Assembly (NCBI RefSeq): GCF_030403435.1
Contig: NZ_JAUEPH010000002.1
Span: 186,001 to 250,000, forward strand
Reading direction: 5' to 3'
Length of the DNA: 64,000 bases
From: Algoriphagus sediminis
Lineage (GTDB): Bacteria; Bacteroidota; Bacteroidia; Cytophagales; Cyclobacteriaceae
Shown here: positions 28,025 through 36,687 of the stretch, piece by piece
Layout: every line of letters starts with the position of its first letter
Position numbering within the stretch: position 1 is the stretch's first letter
Notes under the pieces: generated by a model
What the model was told of the DNA's origin: nothing
Database searches by the model: none
The model's input: the letters and a program-made list of their open reading frames with translations, nothing else
Translations under genes and position numbers: made by a program

Positions 28025-28040
28025 TGGAATCCTGATTGCA
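28025..28040 (+). promoter_or_regulatory. Sigma-54-type promoter 3, canonical -12
   Basis: TGGAAT, five bases, then TTGCA. It has the exact GG/GC pair with correct spacing and the best -12 element of the eight, but a weaker -24. The expected start is near 28051, about 68 bases before permease 4. Confidence 0.65.
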
Positions 28041-28118
28041 ACCTTTTCATAATAAAGCGCATCTAAATAAAAAGAAGACTAAACCAACACTTTTACCCAA
28101 CGCTTTAAACCCACCACT

Positions 28119-30536
28119 ATGCTGAAGAACTATTTAAAAATTGCATTCCGCAATCTTCGAAACAATAAAATCTATTCAACGATCAATATACTTGGCCTAA
28201 GCTTAGGGATAGCCGCCAGTGTCTTAATCGTTGTTTTCATTGCGGACGAGTTGAGCTACGATAAATTTCACCCACAGAGCGAAAACCAATACAGGGTTGA
28301 TTTCACAGGAAAGCTTAATGGGAATGAATTCAATATGGCCATGACTGGCGCACCGATTGGGCCAGCTATGGCTGAAGAAATTCCTGAAGTAGAAAGTACT
28401 TTGAGGGTAGGGCAGTGGGAATCCTTGCCAATCCAGTACGAGGAACTCACATTTACAGAAGGAAAAGTCCTAGTAGTGGAGAAAAATTTCTTTGATTTTT
28501 TTGGCTTTGAGCTACTTCAAGGTGATCCGGCAACGGTCCTGGATGGTCCAAATAAAGTAGTGATCTCAGAGGATAATGCTAAAAAATACTTCGGAGAGGA
28601 GGATCCCATAGGAAAGGTTCTTTTGCGTGGATCTGGAAAAACTGCAACCGAAGTCAGTGGAGTAATCAGTAACCCACCTTCAAATTCCCATCTCACTTAT
28701 GATATGATCATTTCAGGAGATAGCTGGGAATACATGAAAAATGAAAATTGGTCCAGTAATAATCTCTATACCTACTTCAGGACCTATCCTGAGGTGGATA
28801 TGAGTAATGTACAGGCAGGGCTTGACGGTTTTATTGAAAAGTATTTTGGGCCTGAGATAGAGCAGTATCTGGGTTTTTCTATGGATGAACTTAGGGCCCA
28901 GGGAAATAATGTAGGTTACGGCTTTATGCCAGTAGAGGATATCCATTTATATTCAGAGCTTTCGGAAGAGCCTACGACACCAGGTAGCATTCAATACTTG
29001 TACATTTTTGGGGCGATATCAATTTTCATCATCCTGATAGCCTGCATCAATTTTATGAATTTGGCTACCGCCAAATCCGCAAATAGGGCAAAGGAAGTAG
29101 GCGTACGCAAGACTATAGGCGCCAGCAGAATTCCTTTAATTGGTCAGTTTCTGGCAGAGTCTATGATCTACAGTTTTTTGTCAGGACTGGTGGCCTTGGT
29201 TTTTATTTTAATTGCTCTTCAGCCATTTAATGCTCTCTCAGGTAAGGATTTGAGCTGGTTGGTATTTTTAGACCCGGTTCTTCTTTTGGCCTTCTTTGCC
29301 TTTTTGTTCATAGTTGGTCTGCTTGCGGGATCTTATCCGGCCTTTTATCTCACCTCCTTTGCTCCGTCTGAGGTGCTTAAGGGCAAAGTACGAAAAGGGG
29401 CCAAAAGATCAGGGTTCAGAAATGGCCTGGTAGTTTTTCAGTTCTTTGTATCGATTAGTTTGATCATAAGCAGTTTAGTGGTTTACAAGCAACTCACTTA
29501 CATGCAGGAAGTGAATTTAGGTTTTGATAAAGAAAATGTCATAAATCTGCTGCACACACGATCCTTGGGAAATAATGCTGAGGCTTTCAAGCAGGAACTA
29601 CTATCAAATACGGGATTTAAAGCTGCTTCCTACGCGAATAACCTTCCTCCGGCAATCGATTGGACCTCCGTCTATCGTGCCGTGGATACTGAACAGGATT
29701 TTCTCTTTACCATGAATTGGGTGGATAAAGATCATTTGGATGCCATGGGTTATGAAATGGTTGAGGGGAGATTTTTCTCAGAAGAATTTCCTTCTGATAG
29801 TACTGCCTTAATCGTCAATGAAAGTGCATTTAAGCAGATCGGCTGGACTGAGCTGGATGGCACCCAAAAAATTTCAGGCTATTTCAATGCAGATGAAAAT
29901 GAAGTCAGGGAAGTAATCGGAGTGATAAAGGATTTTAACTATGATAATCTAAAACTGAAAATAGAACCCTTAATCATGGGTATAGAACCTGAATATTTTC
30001 AGGAAATGGCCATCCGACTTAACCCCGGAGATATTGCTGATCGAATTGAAATTATCGAGGAACTTTGGAGAAAGTATGCGGATGGGGCTGCTTTCGAGTA
30101 TTCTTTCGTGGATTCTAATTTTGATTCCCTGTATCGATCAGAAAAGAATATGGGTAATATAATTTTGGTATTCACCGTCTTGGCCATTAGCATCGCTTGT
30201 CTTGGCTTATTTGGTTTGGCTGCATTCACCACCGAGCAAAGGGCCAAAGAAATAAGTATCCGGAAAGCTTTGGGAGCAAGTATGCCAAATCTGATTACAC
30301 TTCTCAGCAAAGATTTTACCCTTTTGGTTTTGGTGGCCTTCATTATTGCTGGTCCTCTGGCATATTATGTAATGGATACTTACTGGTTACAGAATTTCGC
30401 TTTTAAAACTTCCATAGGATGGGCGCTTATTCTAGGGTCTGGAGTCATGGCGGTAGTAATTGCATGGCTCACAGTTAGTTATCAAAGCTTTAAGACCGCT
30501 GCCTCTAACCCTGTAGATCATTTAAAGAGTGAATAA
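28119..30536 (+). CDS. MacB/FtsX-type ABC permease 4
   Basis: This 805-residue paralogue forms a single-gene transcription unit. The start reads MLKNYLKIAFRNLRNNK, the commonest opening in the array, followed by ELSYDKFH. The first periplasmic domain has ISEDNAKKYFGEEDPIGK. The coupling motifs are RAKEVGVRKTIGASR and RAKEISIRKALGAS; in the second, S replaces G and A replaces V. The second periplasmic domain carries GVIKDFNYDNLKLKI and the tail is SNPVDHLKSE. It has its own sigma-54-type promoter with the best -12 element but the poorest activator site, so it may be controlled more loosely than its neighbours. The next activator site begins 16 bases after its stop. Confidence 0.92.
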   Translation: MLKNYLKIAFRNLRNNKIYSTINILGLSLGIAASVLIVVFIADELSYDKFHPQSENQYRVDFTGKLNGNEFNMAMTGAPIGPAMAEEIPEVESTLRVGQWESLPIQYEELTFTEGKVLVVEKNFFDFFGFELLQGDPATVLDGPNKVVISEDNAKKYFGEEDPIGKVLLRGSGKTATEVSGVISNPPSNSHLTYDMIISGDSWEYMKNENWSSNNLYTYFRTYPEVDMSNVQAGLDGFIEKYFGPEIEQYLGFSMDELRAQGNNVGYGFMPVEDIHLYSELSEEPTTPGSIQYLYIFGAISIFIILIACINFMNLATAKSANRAKEVGVRKTIGASRIPLIGQFLAESMIYSFLSGLVALVFILIALQPFNALSGKDLSWLVFLDPVLLLAFFAFLFIVGLLAGSYPAFYLTSFAPSEVLKGKVRKGAKRSGFRNGLVVFQFFVSISLIISSLVVYKQLTYMQEVNLGFDKENVINLLHTRSLGNNAEAFKQELLSNTGFKAASYANNLPPAIDWTSVYRAVDTEQDFLFTMNWVDKDHLDAMGYEMVEGRFFSEEFPSDSTALIVNESAFKQIGWTELDGTQKISGYFNADENEVREVIGVIKDFNYDNLKLKIEPLIMGIEPEYFQEMAIRLNPGDIADRIEIIEELWRKYADGAAFEYSFVDSNFDSLYRSEKNMGNIILVFTVLAISIACLGLFGLAAFTTEQRAKEISIRKALGASMPNLITLLSKDFTLLVLVAFIIAGPLAYYVMDTYWLQNFAFKTSIGWALILGSGVMAVVIAWLTVSYQSFKTAASNPVDHLKSE

Positions 30537-30552
30537 AAATCTTGTAGAAATT

Positions 30553-30578
30553 TGTTCGCATGCGACCAAAATCTTTTA
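30553..30578 (+). promoter_or_regulatory. Activator site 4 (imperfect)
   Basis: Half-sites TGTTCG (30553) and CGACCA (30563) are clear; the third position reads CTTTTA. A further CGGACA occurs at 30584-30589. The nominal element ends 63 bases before the -24 box. Confidence 0.55.
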
Positions 30579-30641
30579 GAATTCGGACAGTCCAAAGCTT
30601 GAAAAAGCCATCAAAAGTGAATTAAACCCTATTTAATGCTT

Positions 30642-30657
30642 TGGCACTATCTCTGGA
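30642..30657 (+). promoter_or_regulatory. Sigma-54-type promoter 4
   Basis: TGGCAC, five bases, then CTGG. The expected start is near 30668, 17 bases before the GIN-domain gene. Confidence 0.62.
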
Positions 30658-30684
30658 AATAAATAATCAATAACCACTTACAAT

Positions 30685-31380
30685 ATGAAAACTAAACTTT
30701 CAACTGCATTTATCATTCTCCTTTTCTTATTGGGAGTAACCGCACAAGCACAAAATTCTGAAACCCGAACACCAGGCTCCTTTACCAAAATCGAATCTGG
30801 TGGTAACTGGGATGTTTATGTAACCATCGGAAACAAAGACGAAGTAAGACTTGAGTCCAGAGGTTTCGATCTGGATAAGGTAATTACTGAAGTAAATGGC
30901 GATAAGCTGAAAATCAAGCTTGAAAATGGCAGGCACAGGAATGTGAATATTACGGCCTACGTAACGGTAAGAGAGCTGGAAGCTATCGGAGGTAGTGGAT
31001 CAGGAAGTATTTTTGTGGAGTCTGATGTACAGTCTAGGAGTTTTTCCATAGGCCAGTCAGGATCGGGAAGTATAGAATTACAAAACCTCGAAACAGATAA
31101 ATTAAATGTCGGCATAAGTGGCTCAGGCCTTGTTTCCATAGAAGGAGGAAGAGCAGGTAACGTAGATATCGGCCAATCTGGATCTGCAGATTTCAAGGCG
31201 ATTGATTTAATAGCTGAATCTGTAAAAGTAGGCAAGTCAGGTTCTGGAGATGTACACATTGGAGTTGAAAATGATTTAATCGTAGCCTCCTCTGGTTCAG
31301 GTGATATTTATGTGAATGGAAACCCCAAAAATCAAAAGATTTCAAGCTCCGGATCCAGTCAGATTATCATTAAGAACTAA
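30685..31380 (+). CDS. GIN-domain (DUF2807) exported beta-solenoid protein
   Basis: The 231-residue protein has a signal peptide (LLFLLGVTAQA-Q). Then comes the head-GIN/DUF2807 domain, a right-handed beta-solenoid. At least five short repeats contain G-S-G-S-G: IGGSGSGSI, IGQSGSGSI, ISGSGLVSI, VGKSGSGDV and SSGSGDI. The N-terminal part reads GSFTKIESGGNWDVYVT, a typical family opening. Such proteins are periplasmic or surface-exposed and of unknown function. It is the first gene after sigma-54-type promoter 4; permease 5 follows after an 84-base gap that contains an intrinsic terminator. Its place suggests a helper of the transporter or an envelope-stress effector (inference). Confidence 0.85.
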   Translation: MKTKLSTAFIILLFLLGVTAQAQNSETRTPGSFTKIESGGNWDVYVTIGNKDEVRLESRGFDLDKVITEVNGDKLKIKLENGRHRNVNITAYVTVRELEAIGGSGSGSIFVESDVQSRSFSIGQSGSGSIELQNLETDKLNVGISGSGLVSIEGGRAGNVDIGQSGSADFKAIDLIAESVKVGKSGSGDVHIGVENDLIVASSGSGDIYVNGNPKNQKISSSGSSQIIIKN

Positions 31381-31411
31381 ACCAACGCTTAACTTAACAC
31401 TATGAAGCAGA

Positions 31412-31447
31412 ACACCTGAGTTTCCAGTAGGCTCAGGTGTTTTTTTT
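31412..31447 (+). terminator. Intrinsic terminator/attenuator between the GIN gene and permease 5
   Basis: A perfect 9-bp stem (ACACCTGAG / CTCAGGTGT), an 11-base loop and eight T residues. No promoter of the array type lies between it and permease 5, so that gene depends on read-through or on an unseen promoter. A 5-codon frame (MKQNT, 31402-31419) ends inside the left arm. Confidence 0.85.
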
Positions 31448-31464
31448 AAAATACCCCCATCATT

Positions 31465-33894
31465 ATGCTTAAAAACTACTTCAAAATCGTACTAAGAAAT
31501 GCAAAGAAAAACCCTCTTTACGTTTTCATCAATGTGTTTGGCTTGGCAGTGGGAATGGCCGTCAGTATTATCATTCTCTTGTTTGTCCAGCACGAACTTA
31601 GCTACGATACCTGGCATGAAAAATCAGATCGAATTGTAAGAGTTTCTCGGGCATGGTTTAATCCAGATGGAGAAGAAAGTCTACACTTGGGGCATGCAGC
31701 ACCACCTTTTGGCCCTTTAATCAAGTCGGATTTCCCTGATGATGTAGAAGCCTCAGGCAGATTGCTTGAAGCGAATCCTTTAGTGATTTATGAAGAGAAT
31801 AAATTCATCGAAGAACATTTTACTTTTGCAGATCCGGAAGCCATGGATATTTTTTCGATTGAGGTTTTAGAAGGGGATGGAAAAGCGGCATTGAGCAATT
31901 CTGATGGACTATTGATCTCAGAAAATACTGCGAAAAAATATTTTGGTGATGAACCTGCAGTAGGTAAAGAAATGCTAATTGGATTAAGTGGAATGCAATT
32001 TCCTGTGCAGATCAGTGGGGTGTTTAAGGATTTTCCGGATAATTCACATTTCCATCCATCTTTTCTTTCCTCAATGGCTCCCGTAGTTCAATTCTACGGT
32101 GGACAGGATGCGATGATGAGTAATTTTGGAGGGAATAATTTCTCTACTTATCTGCTATTGGCAGAGGGAGTGGATCGAAAAACATTCGAAAATAAGCTTC
32201 CCTCCTTAATCGATCGGCACATGGGGGAGACTCAGGCTGGAATTCCTATGTCGGAAACCACAAAACTTTTCCTGTGGCCGATAGAAGATATTCATCTTTA
32301 TTCAAATTTAGATTCTGAACTTGAAGCCAATAGTGATATTACCTATGTCTACATTTACCTGGCAGTAGCTCTTTTCATTCTTTTGATCGCCTGTATCAAC
32401 TTCATGAATCTTTCTACTGCCCGTTCTTCCTTGAGGTCAATGGAAGTGGGACTACGAAAAGCAATGGGTGCAGACAGAAGCGGTCTGATCAGGCAGTTTT
32501 TAGGGGAGTCATTTATTCTTACCATCATTTCCATGATCCTCTCTTTGGGACTGGTTTATCTCTTTTTGCCTGAGTTTTCAAATTTCACTCAAAAGCAACT
32601 CAGTCTCAATTTCTTTCAAAACCCTGAATACTTTTTAGCCATTATCGGGCTCGTTGTTTTTGTTGGTTTGATTTCTGGAAGCTACCCAGCATTATTTCTT
32701 TCCGGATTTCAACCAGCAAGAGTACTGAAAGGGGTTTTTAAAGTAGGTAAGGGACATGAGAGTTTCAGGTCTGTTTTGGTGGTTGGGCAATTTGCCATCT
32801 CAGTAGTTTTAATTGTGGCCGTTTTGGTAGTGGTGAATCAGCTCGAATTTATGCAGTCCAAAGATCTCGGTTTTAAAAAGGATGATATTGTGGTTTTACC
32901 TTCCAGCGGAAGTATTGAGCAGAATTATCAGATCATAAAAGACCGACTGGAAAGCCAGGAGGGAATCCAGTCCGTTTCTATTTCAAGCAGGGTTCCATCG
33001 GGACGACTTTTAGATTCTCAGGGAGCCTCAGCTGAGGTTAATGGGGAAATGACTCAACTCAATATCAGAATTGCAGATATCCACGTGAGCCACAATTTTC
33101 TGGATACTTATGGTATTCCCTTGGTTGCGGGTAGAAATTTCGATGTACTTCGAGCCAGTGATTCCACTGAAGCCTTTATTCTAAATGAGGCAGCCATCCG
33201 GGAAATAGGATGGCAATCTCCCGAGGAGGCCGTAAATCAGCCATTCATTTATGGAAGAAGGAGAGGCTTTGTTACTGGCGTGATGAAGGATTTTCATTTT
33301 GAATCTTTGCATCAGCCGATCGTTCCTATCGTTTTTGTCATATCTCAGGATCGGAATAATCTTGTTAGTTTAAAGATTGACTCAGATAAAAGAGAAGAGA
33401 CCCTTGCCTATTTAGAGTCAGAGTGGGCAGATTTCAGACCCAATTTTCCTTTTGAACCCACTTTTGTGGATGAAGGATTCAATAGGCAATATGAAGCTGA
33501 GGAAAGGGTAAAGACCATTTTCACCTTCTTTTCGGGGCTGGCCATTTTGATATCCATCCTGGGGCTATTTGGCTTGACCACCTTTGCTACACAGCAAAGA
33601 ACACGAGAAATAGGGATCAGAAAAGTTTTGGGAGCGGAGACAGGAAGTATCCTATTCCTACTTGGAAAAGATTTCTTGAAGCTGGTCCTGGTTGGTTTTG
33701 TGATCGCTATTCCTATTTCTTACTTCGGCATGAATTCTTGGCTTGAAGACTTTGCGTTTAGCGTGGGAATTTCCTGGACCACTTTTTTGGTGGCAGGATT
33801 AATTGCCGGTCTGATTGCTGCTCTCACGGTTTTCTCCCAATCATTGAAGGCAGCCTGGACTGATCCTGTGAAGAGCATAAAGTCAGGAGAGTAA
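31465..33894 (+). CDS. MacB/FtsX-type ABC permease 5
   Basis: The 809-residue paralogue opens MLKNYFKIVLRNAKKNP and has ELSYDTWH after helix 1. The first coupling motif is RSMEVGLRKAMGADR, with S-M where most have A-K; permease 8 shares this change. The second is RTREIGIRKVLGAE. The KYFG site is ISENTAKKYFGDEPAVGK. The tail, TDPVKSIKSGE, is unique in ending S-G-E rather than S-E. It lies 84 bases after the GIN-domain gene, behind an intrinsic terminator, with no array-type promoter of its own. Its expression may therefore be lower than that of the GIN gene, or controlled by read-through. Confidence 0.92.
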   Translation: MLKNYFKIVLRNAKKNPLYVFINVFGLAVGMAVSIIILLFVQHELSYDTWHEKSDRIVRVSRAWFNPDGEESLHLGHAAPPFGPLIKSDFPDDVEASGRLLEANPLVIYEENKFIEEHFTFADPEAMDIFSIEVLEGDGKAALSNSDGLLISENTAKKYFGDEPAVGKEMLIGLSGMQFPVQISGVFKDFPDNSHFHPSFLSSMAPVVQFYGGQDAMMSNFGGNNFSTYLLLAEGVDRKTFENKLPSLIDRHMGETQAGIPMSETTKLFLWPIEDIHLYSNLDSELEANSDITYVYIYLAVALFILLIACINFMNLSTARSSLRSMEVGLRKAMGADRSGLIRQFLGESFILTIISMILSLGLVYLFLPEFSNFTQKQLSLNFFQNPEYFLAIIGLVVFVGLISGSYPALFLSGFQPARVLKGVFKVGKGHESFRSVLVVGQFAISVVLIVAVLVVVNQLEFMQSKDLGFKKDDIVVLPSSGSIEQNYQIIKDRLESQEGIQSVSISSRVPSGRLLDSQGASAEVNGEMTQLNIRIADIHVSHNFLDTYGIPLVAGRNFDVLRASDSTEAFILNEAAIREIGWQSPEEAVNQPFIYGRRRGFVTGVMKDFHFESLHQPIVPIVFVISQDRNNLVSLKIDSDKREETLAYLESEWADFRPNFPFEPTFVDEGFNRQYEAEERVKTIFTFFSGLAILISILGLFGLTTFATQQRTREIGIRKVLGAETGSILFLLGKDFLKLVLVGFVIAIPISYFGMNSWLEDFAFSVGISWTTFLVAGLIAGLIAALTVFSQSLKAAWTDPVKSIKSGE

Positions 33895-33912
33895 AAGGTT
33901 GAAATCGAGCTT

Positions 33913-33938
33913 CGACCGAAATCGGACAATATTGTTCG
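33913..33938 (+). promoter_or_regulatory. Activator site 5
   Basis: The half-sites are CGACCG (33913), CGGACA (33923) and TGTTCG (33933), with 4-bp spacers. It begins 18 bases after the stop of permease 5 and ends 59 bases before the -24 box. Confidence 0.75.
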
Positions 33939-33950
33939 GGGTATAAATAG

Positions 33951-33996
33951 AAAAATGGGGAGAAACAGTTCAAATAGGGGTTTCTCCCCATTTTTT
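33951..33996. terminator. Intrinsic terminator between activator site 5 and promoter 5
   Basis: A perfect 11-bp stem (TGGGGAGAAAC / GTTTCTCCCCA) with a 13-base loop, preceded by AAAAA and followed by TTTTTT. The -24 box starts one base after the T run. Confidence 0.92.
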
Positions 33997-33997
33997 A

Positions 33998-34013
33998 TGG
34001 CATAAAACTCGCG
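33998..34013 (+). promoter_or_regulatory. Sigma-54-type promoter 5
   Basis: TGGCAT, five bases, then TCGC, with the GC pair at the right place. The expected start is near 34024, 18 bases before permease 6. Confidence 0.68.
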
Positions 34014-34041
34014 TAGAATTTGGCATCTAACCTCAACCATA

Positions 34042-36459
34042 ATGTGGAAAAACTATTTACGGATCGGATTTAGAAATCTTTTTAGAAACGGTTCCACCAC
34101 CTTCATTCATATAGCTGGATTGACCATTGGTGTGGTCTGTACATTGTTGATTTTCTTTTATGTGGACTTTGAGCGGAGCTATGAAAAAATGCATGCTGAA
34201 GCTCATAGAATATTCAGGCTTTCTATCGATATGTATGATGGGAATGAGTTTATAGCAAATGATTCTCAGACCTACCAATTGATTGGTCAGGAGCTTAAAG
34301 ATCAATATCCCGAAGTCGAGGAATTCGTTCGGCTTTTCCCGAATGAGTCGATTGAAATGGTGTCTAATTCCACAAACTTTAAAAGTTACGAGTACAGGAC
34401 CTATTTCGCCGACTCTACCATCTTTGATGTTTTTTCCCTGAATATCTTGAATGATCAGAATCTGGAAAGTTTTAGTGAGCCATTCAAATTGGTGATTTCA
34501 GAAAGTACGGCAATTAAGTATTTCGGTAAAACCGACGTTCTGGGTGAATCTTTAGAGCCTTCTCAAGCAGAGCTTCCTTTGGAGATTGTGGGAGTTTTTG
34601 AGGATCTCCCAATGAATACCCACATAAAATACGATTTACTGATTTCGCATGAGACATTACCATTAGTCCAGCAGTGGTATCCTGAGAATCTCTGGAATGC
34701 CAATAATGAATACACGTATTTGCTGATGCAGGAGGGCATAAATGTAGAAGACTTCAATGCAAAACTTGCCGAATACTCCGAAAGACATCCACAAATAGAA
34801 TCTGAGGTTGTTATTTCTGAGGGAATCAAGGATATCCACTTGTACTCCAATAAAACCTATGAACCAGAAGTGAACGGTAGTGCTCAGACGGTTAATTTTA
34901 TGTTTTTTATAGGTTTGATAATCATAGCTTTAGCTTGGATTAATTATATTAATTTGGCTACAGCCAAAGCCATGGATCGTGCCAAAGAAGTTGGCATTCG
35001 GAAGGCTATCGGTTCCTCTAAGAAACAATTGGTTTTTCAGTTTTTTGCTGAAGCATTCCTCGTCAATTTCATTTCAACTTTGCTGGCTTTACTAATTTTT
35101 TCTCTTGTTTTCCCAGCCTTTAGGGAGTTTGTAGCTCTTGATATTTCCATTAACAACTTTGGGAACTTAAAGCTCGCAGCTATACTTGTTGGATTTGTGT
35201 TGATTGGCACGGTGGTTTCAGGGTTTTACCCCGCACTGGTACTATCCAGTTTCAATCCTGTGACTGTTCTGAAGGGTAAATTTAGTAATACCACCAAGGG
35301 TATTCTATTAAGAAAATCGCTTGTCTATGTTCAATTCACAGCTTCAGTGGTTTTGCTTTGTGTATCATTTGCGGTATTCAAGCAGATGAAATACCTCACT
35401 TCGCAGGATTTGGGAATAGGAATCGATAATACCTTAGTGGTCAAAGTTCCGCAGCTCGATTCGAATGATTCTATCGAAGTGGCAAAGAGCACTGCCTTTC
35501 AATCAGAATTGATAGCTCAAAGCTGGATTTCGGATATTACCATGTCTGGATCTCTTCCAGGCGATAATACTAAGGATATGAGTTCCAGTAGTGGCATAAC
35601 TCAGCTTGGTCAGGATGAAGAAACAGACGGAATTTTAATTTATCATTATGGAATTCAGGCAAACTTTCCAGAAGTGATGGGATTAGAATTCCTAGCCGGT
35701 GAGGCATTCAGGGTGGACTCTCCAAAAGAGGAAGTAATTATCTCAGAAAGGACAGCTGAATTATTAGGTTTCGCGACTCCAGAGGATGCTGTAAATGAGC
35801 GAATAAATTTTTACTGGTCAGAAGATGGTGAACCTTCATATATCAAAGGAGTCTTCAAAAATTACTATCAAAGAAGTCCTAAGGAACAGTACATGCCACT
35901 ATTGTTAAGGAATCAACCTTCTACGGATCATTTCCTCATTAAACTTAATACGAATAACGCAAAAATGGCAGTGGCTGATGTGGGTGAGACAATCGAGAAG
36001 GTTTATCCAGGAGCTAGCTATGAATACCATTTCCTGAATGATACCTATAATACGCAATATCAACAGGATAATCAGTTTGGGAGCGTTGTACTTCTATTTA
36101 CCTTGCTTTCGATTTTAATTGCCATTCTTGGACTCTTTGGTCTGTCTTCATTTATGATCCGACTCCGAACCAAAGAGATCGGAGTAAGAACTGTTCTTGG
36201 CGCGTCGAAATCATCTCTTGTTTGGGAACTTTCCAAAAGCTTTTTGATCATGGTGGGTACAGCTGGACTCATTGCGGTTCCATTGTCTTACTTTCTGGTT
36301 AACGAATGGCTTCAAAATTATGCCACACGTTTCATCCCAAACTGGGATTTATTTACCATTCCATTAATCTTCATCCTTTTGGTAGCAGCTGCCACAGTTG
36401 GTATACAAACCTTGAAGTCTGCTTTAGCAAATCCCGTGGATAGTTTGAAGGCTGAATAG
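34042..36459 (+). CDS. MacB/FtsX-type ABC permease 6 (altered second coupling motif)
   Basis: The 805-residue paralogue is a single-gene unit between its own sigma-54-type promoter and a GC-rich terminator. It opens MWKNYLRIGFRNLFRNG. The first coupling motif, RAKEVGIRKAIGSSK, is regular and follows AWINYINLATAKA. The second is MIRLRTKEIGVRTVLGAS, where the nearly invariant RK has become RT and the TAEQ before it is replaced. The second periplasmic domain has GVFKNYYQRSPKEQY in place of GVVKDFxFxSL. The tail is ANPVDSLKAE. The changes cluster in the second half, the reverse of permease 3. Reading frame and length are intact, so it should still be functional. Confidence 0.9.
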   Translation: MWKNYLRIGFRNLFRNGSTTFIHIAGLTIGVVCTLLIFFYVDFERSYEKMHAEAHRIFRLSIDMYDGNEFIANDSQTYQLIGQELKDQYPEVEEFVRLFPNESIEMVSNSTNFKSYEYRTYFADSTIFDVFSLNILNDQNLESFSEPFKLVISESTAIKYFGKTDVLGESLEPSQAELPLEIVGVFEDLPMNTHIKYDLLISHETLPLVQQWYPENLWNANNEYTYLLMQEGINVEDFNAKLAEYSERHPQIESEVVISEGIKDIHLYSNKTYEPEVNGSAQTVNFMFFIGLIIIALAWINYINLATAKAMDRAKEVGIRKAIGSSKKQLVFQFFAEAFLVNFISTLLALLIFSLVFPAFREFVALDISINNFGNLKLAAILVGFVLIGTVVSGFYPALVLSSFNPVTVLKGKFSNTTKGILLRKSLVYVQFTASVVLLCVSFAVFKQMKYLTSQDLGIGIDNTLVVKVPQLDSNDSIEVAKSTAFQSELIAQSWISDITMSGSLPGDNTKDMSSSSGITQLGQDEETDGILIYHYGIQANFPEVMGLEFLAGEAFRVDSPKEEVIISERTAELLGFATPEDAVNERINFYWSEDGEPSYIKGVFKNYYQRSPKEQYMPLLLRNQPSTDHFLIKLNTNNAKMAVADVGETIEKVYPGASYEYHFLNDTYNTQYQQDNQFGSVVLLFTLLSILIAILGLFGLSSFMIRLRTKEIGVRTVLGASKSSLVWELSKSFLIMVGTAGLIAVPLSYFLVNEWLQNYATRFIPNWDLFTIPLIFILLVAAATVGIQTLKSALANPVDSLKAE

Positions 36460-36477
36460 ACCTTAATAATTTCAAGT

Positions 36478-36502
36478 AGCGGGGCGGGGCCCCGCTTTTT
36501 TA
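36478..36502 (+). terminator. Intrinsic terminator after permease 6
   Basis: A very GC-rich perfect 8-bp stem (AGCGGGGC / GCCCCGCT) with a 3-base loop and six T residues. Here the terminator lies before the next activator site, not between site and promoter. Confidence 0.92.
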
Positions 36503-36559
36503 ATTTACACATATTCCTTCCTATCCAAGTATAAGTCTATTTTTCAGTCTTTTCATGTT

Positions 36560-36585
36560 TGCCCGAAGGCGAACAAAAATGTTCG
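36560..36585 (+). promoter_or_regulatory. Activator site 6
   Basis: The half-sites are TGCCCG (36560), CGAACA (36570) and TGTTCG (36580). The inner pair with AAAA is a perfect palindrome identical to sites 1 and 8. It ends 59 bases before the -24 box. Confidence 0.82.
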
Positions 36586-36644
36586 AGTTTTAATTTTTGA
36601 AAATCTGAAAATAGCCCAAGGACGCTATTTTGATTGATTTTAAC

Positions 36645-36660
36645 TGGCACGAATCTGGAA
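36645..36660 (+). promoter_or_regulatory. Sigma-54-type promoter 6
   Basis: TGGCAC, five bases, then TGGA, with G at the -13 place but not C at -12. The expected start is near 36671, 17 bases before the DUF4097-like gene. Confidence 0.62.
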
Positions 36661-36687
36661 ATTTGAGTTGGAAAAAAGATCCAACAA

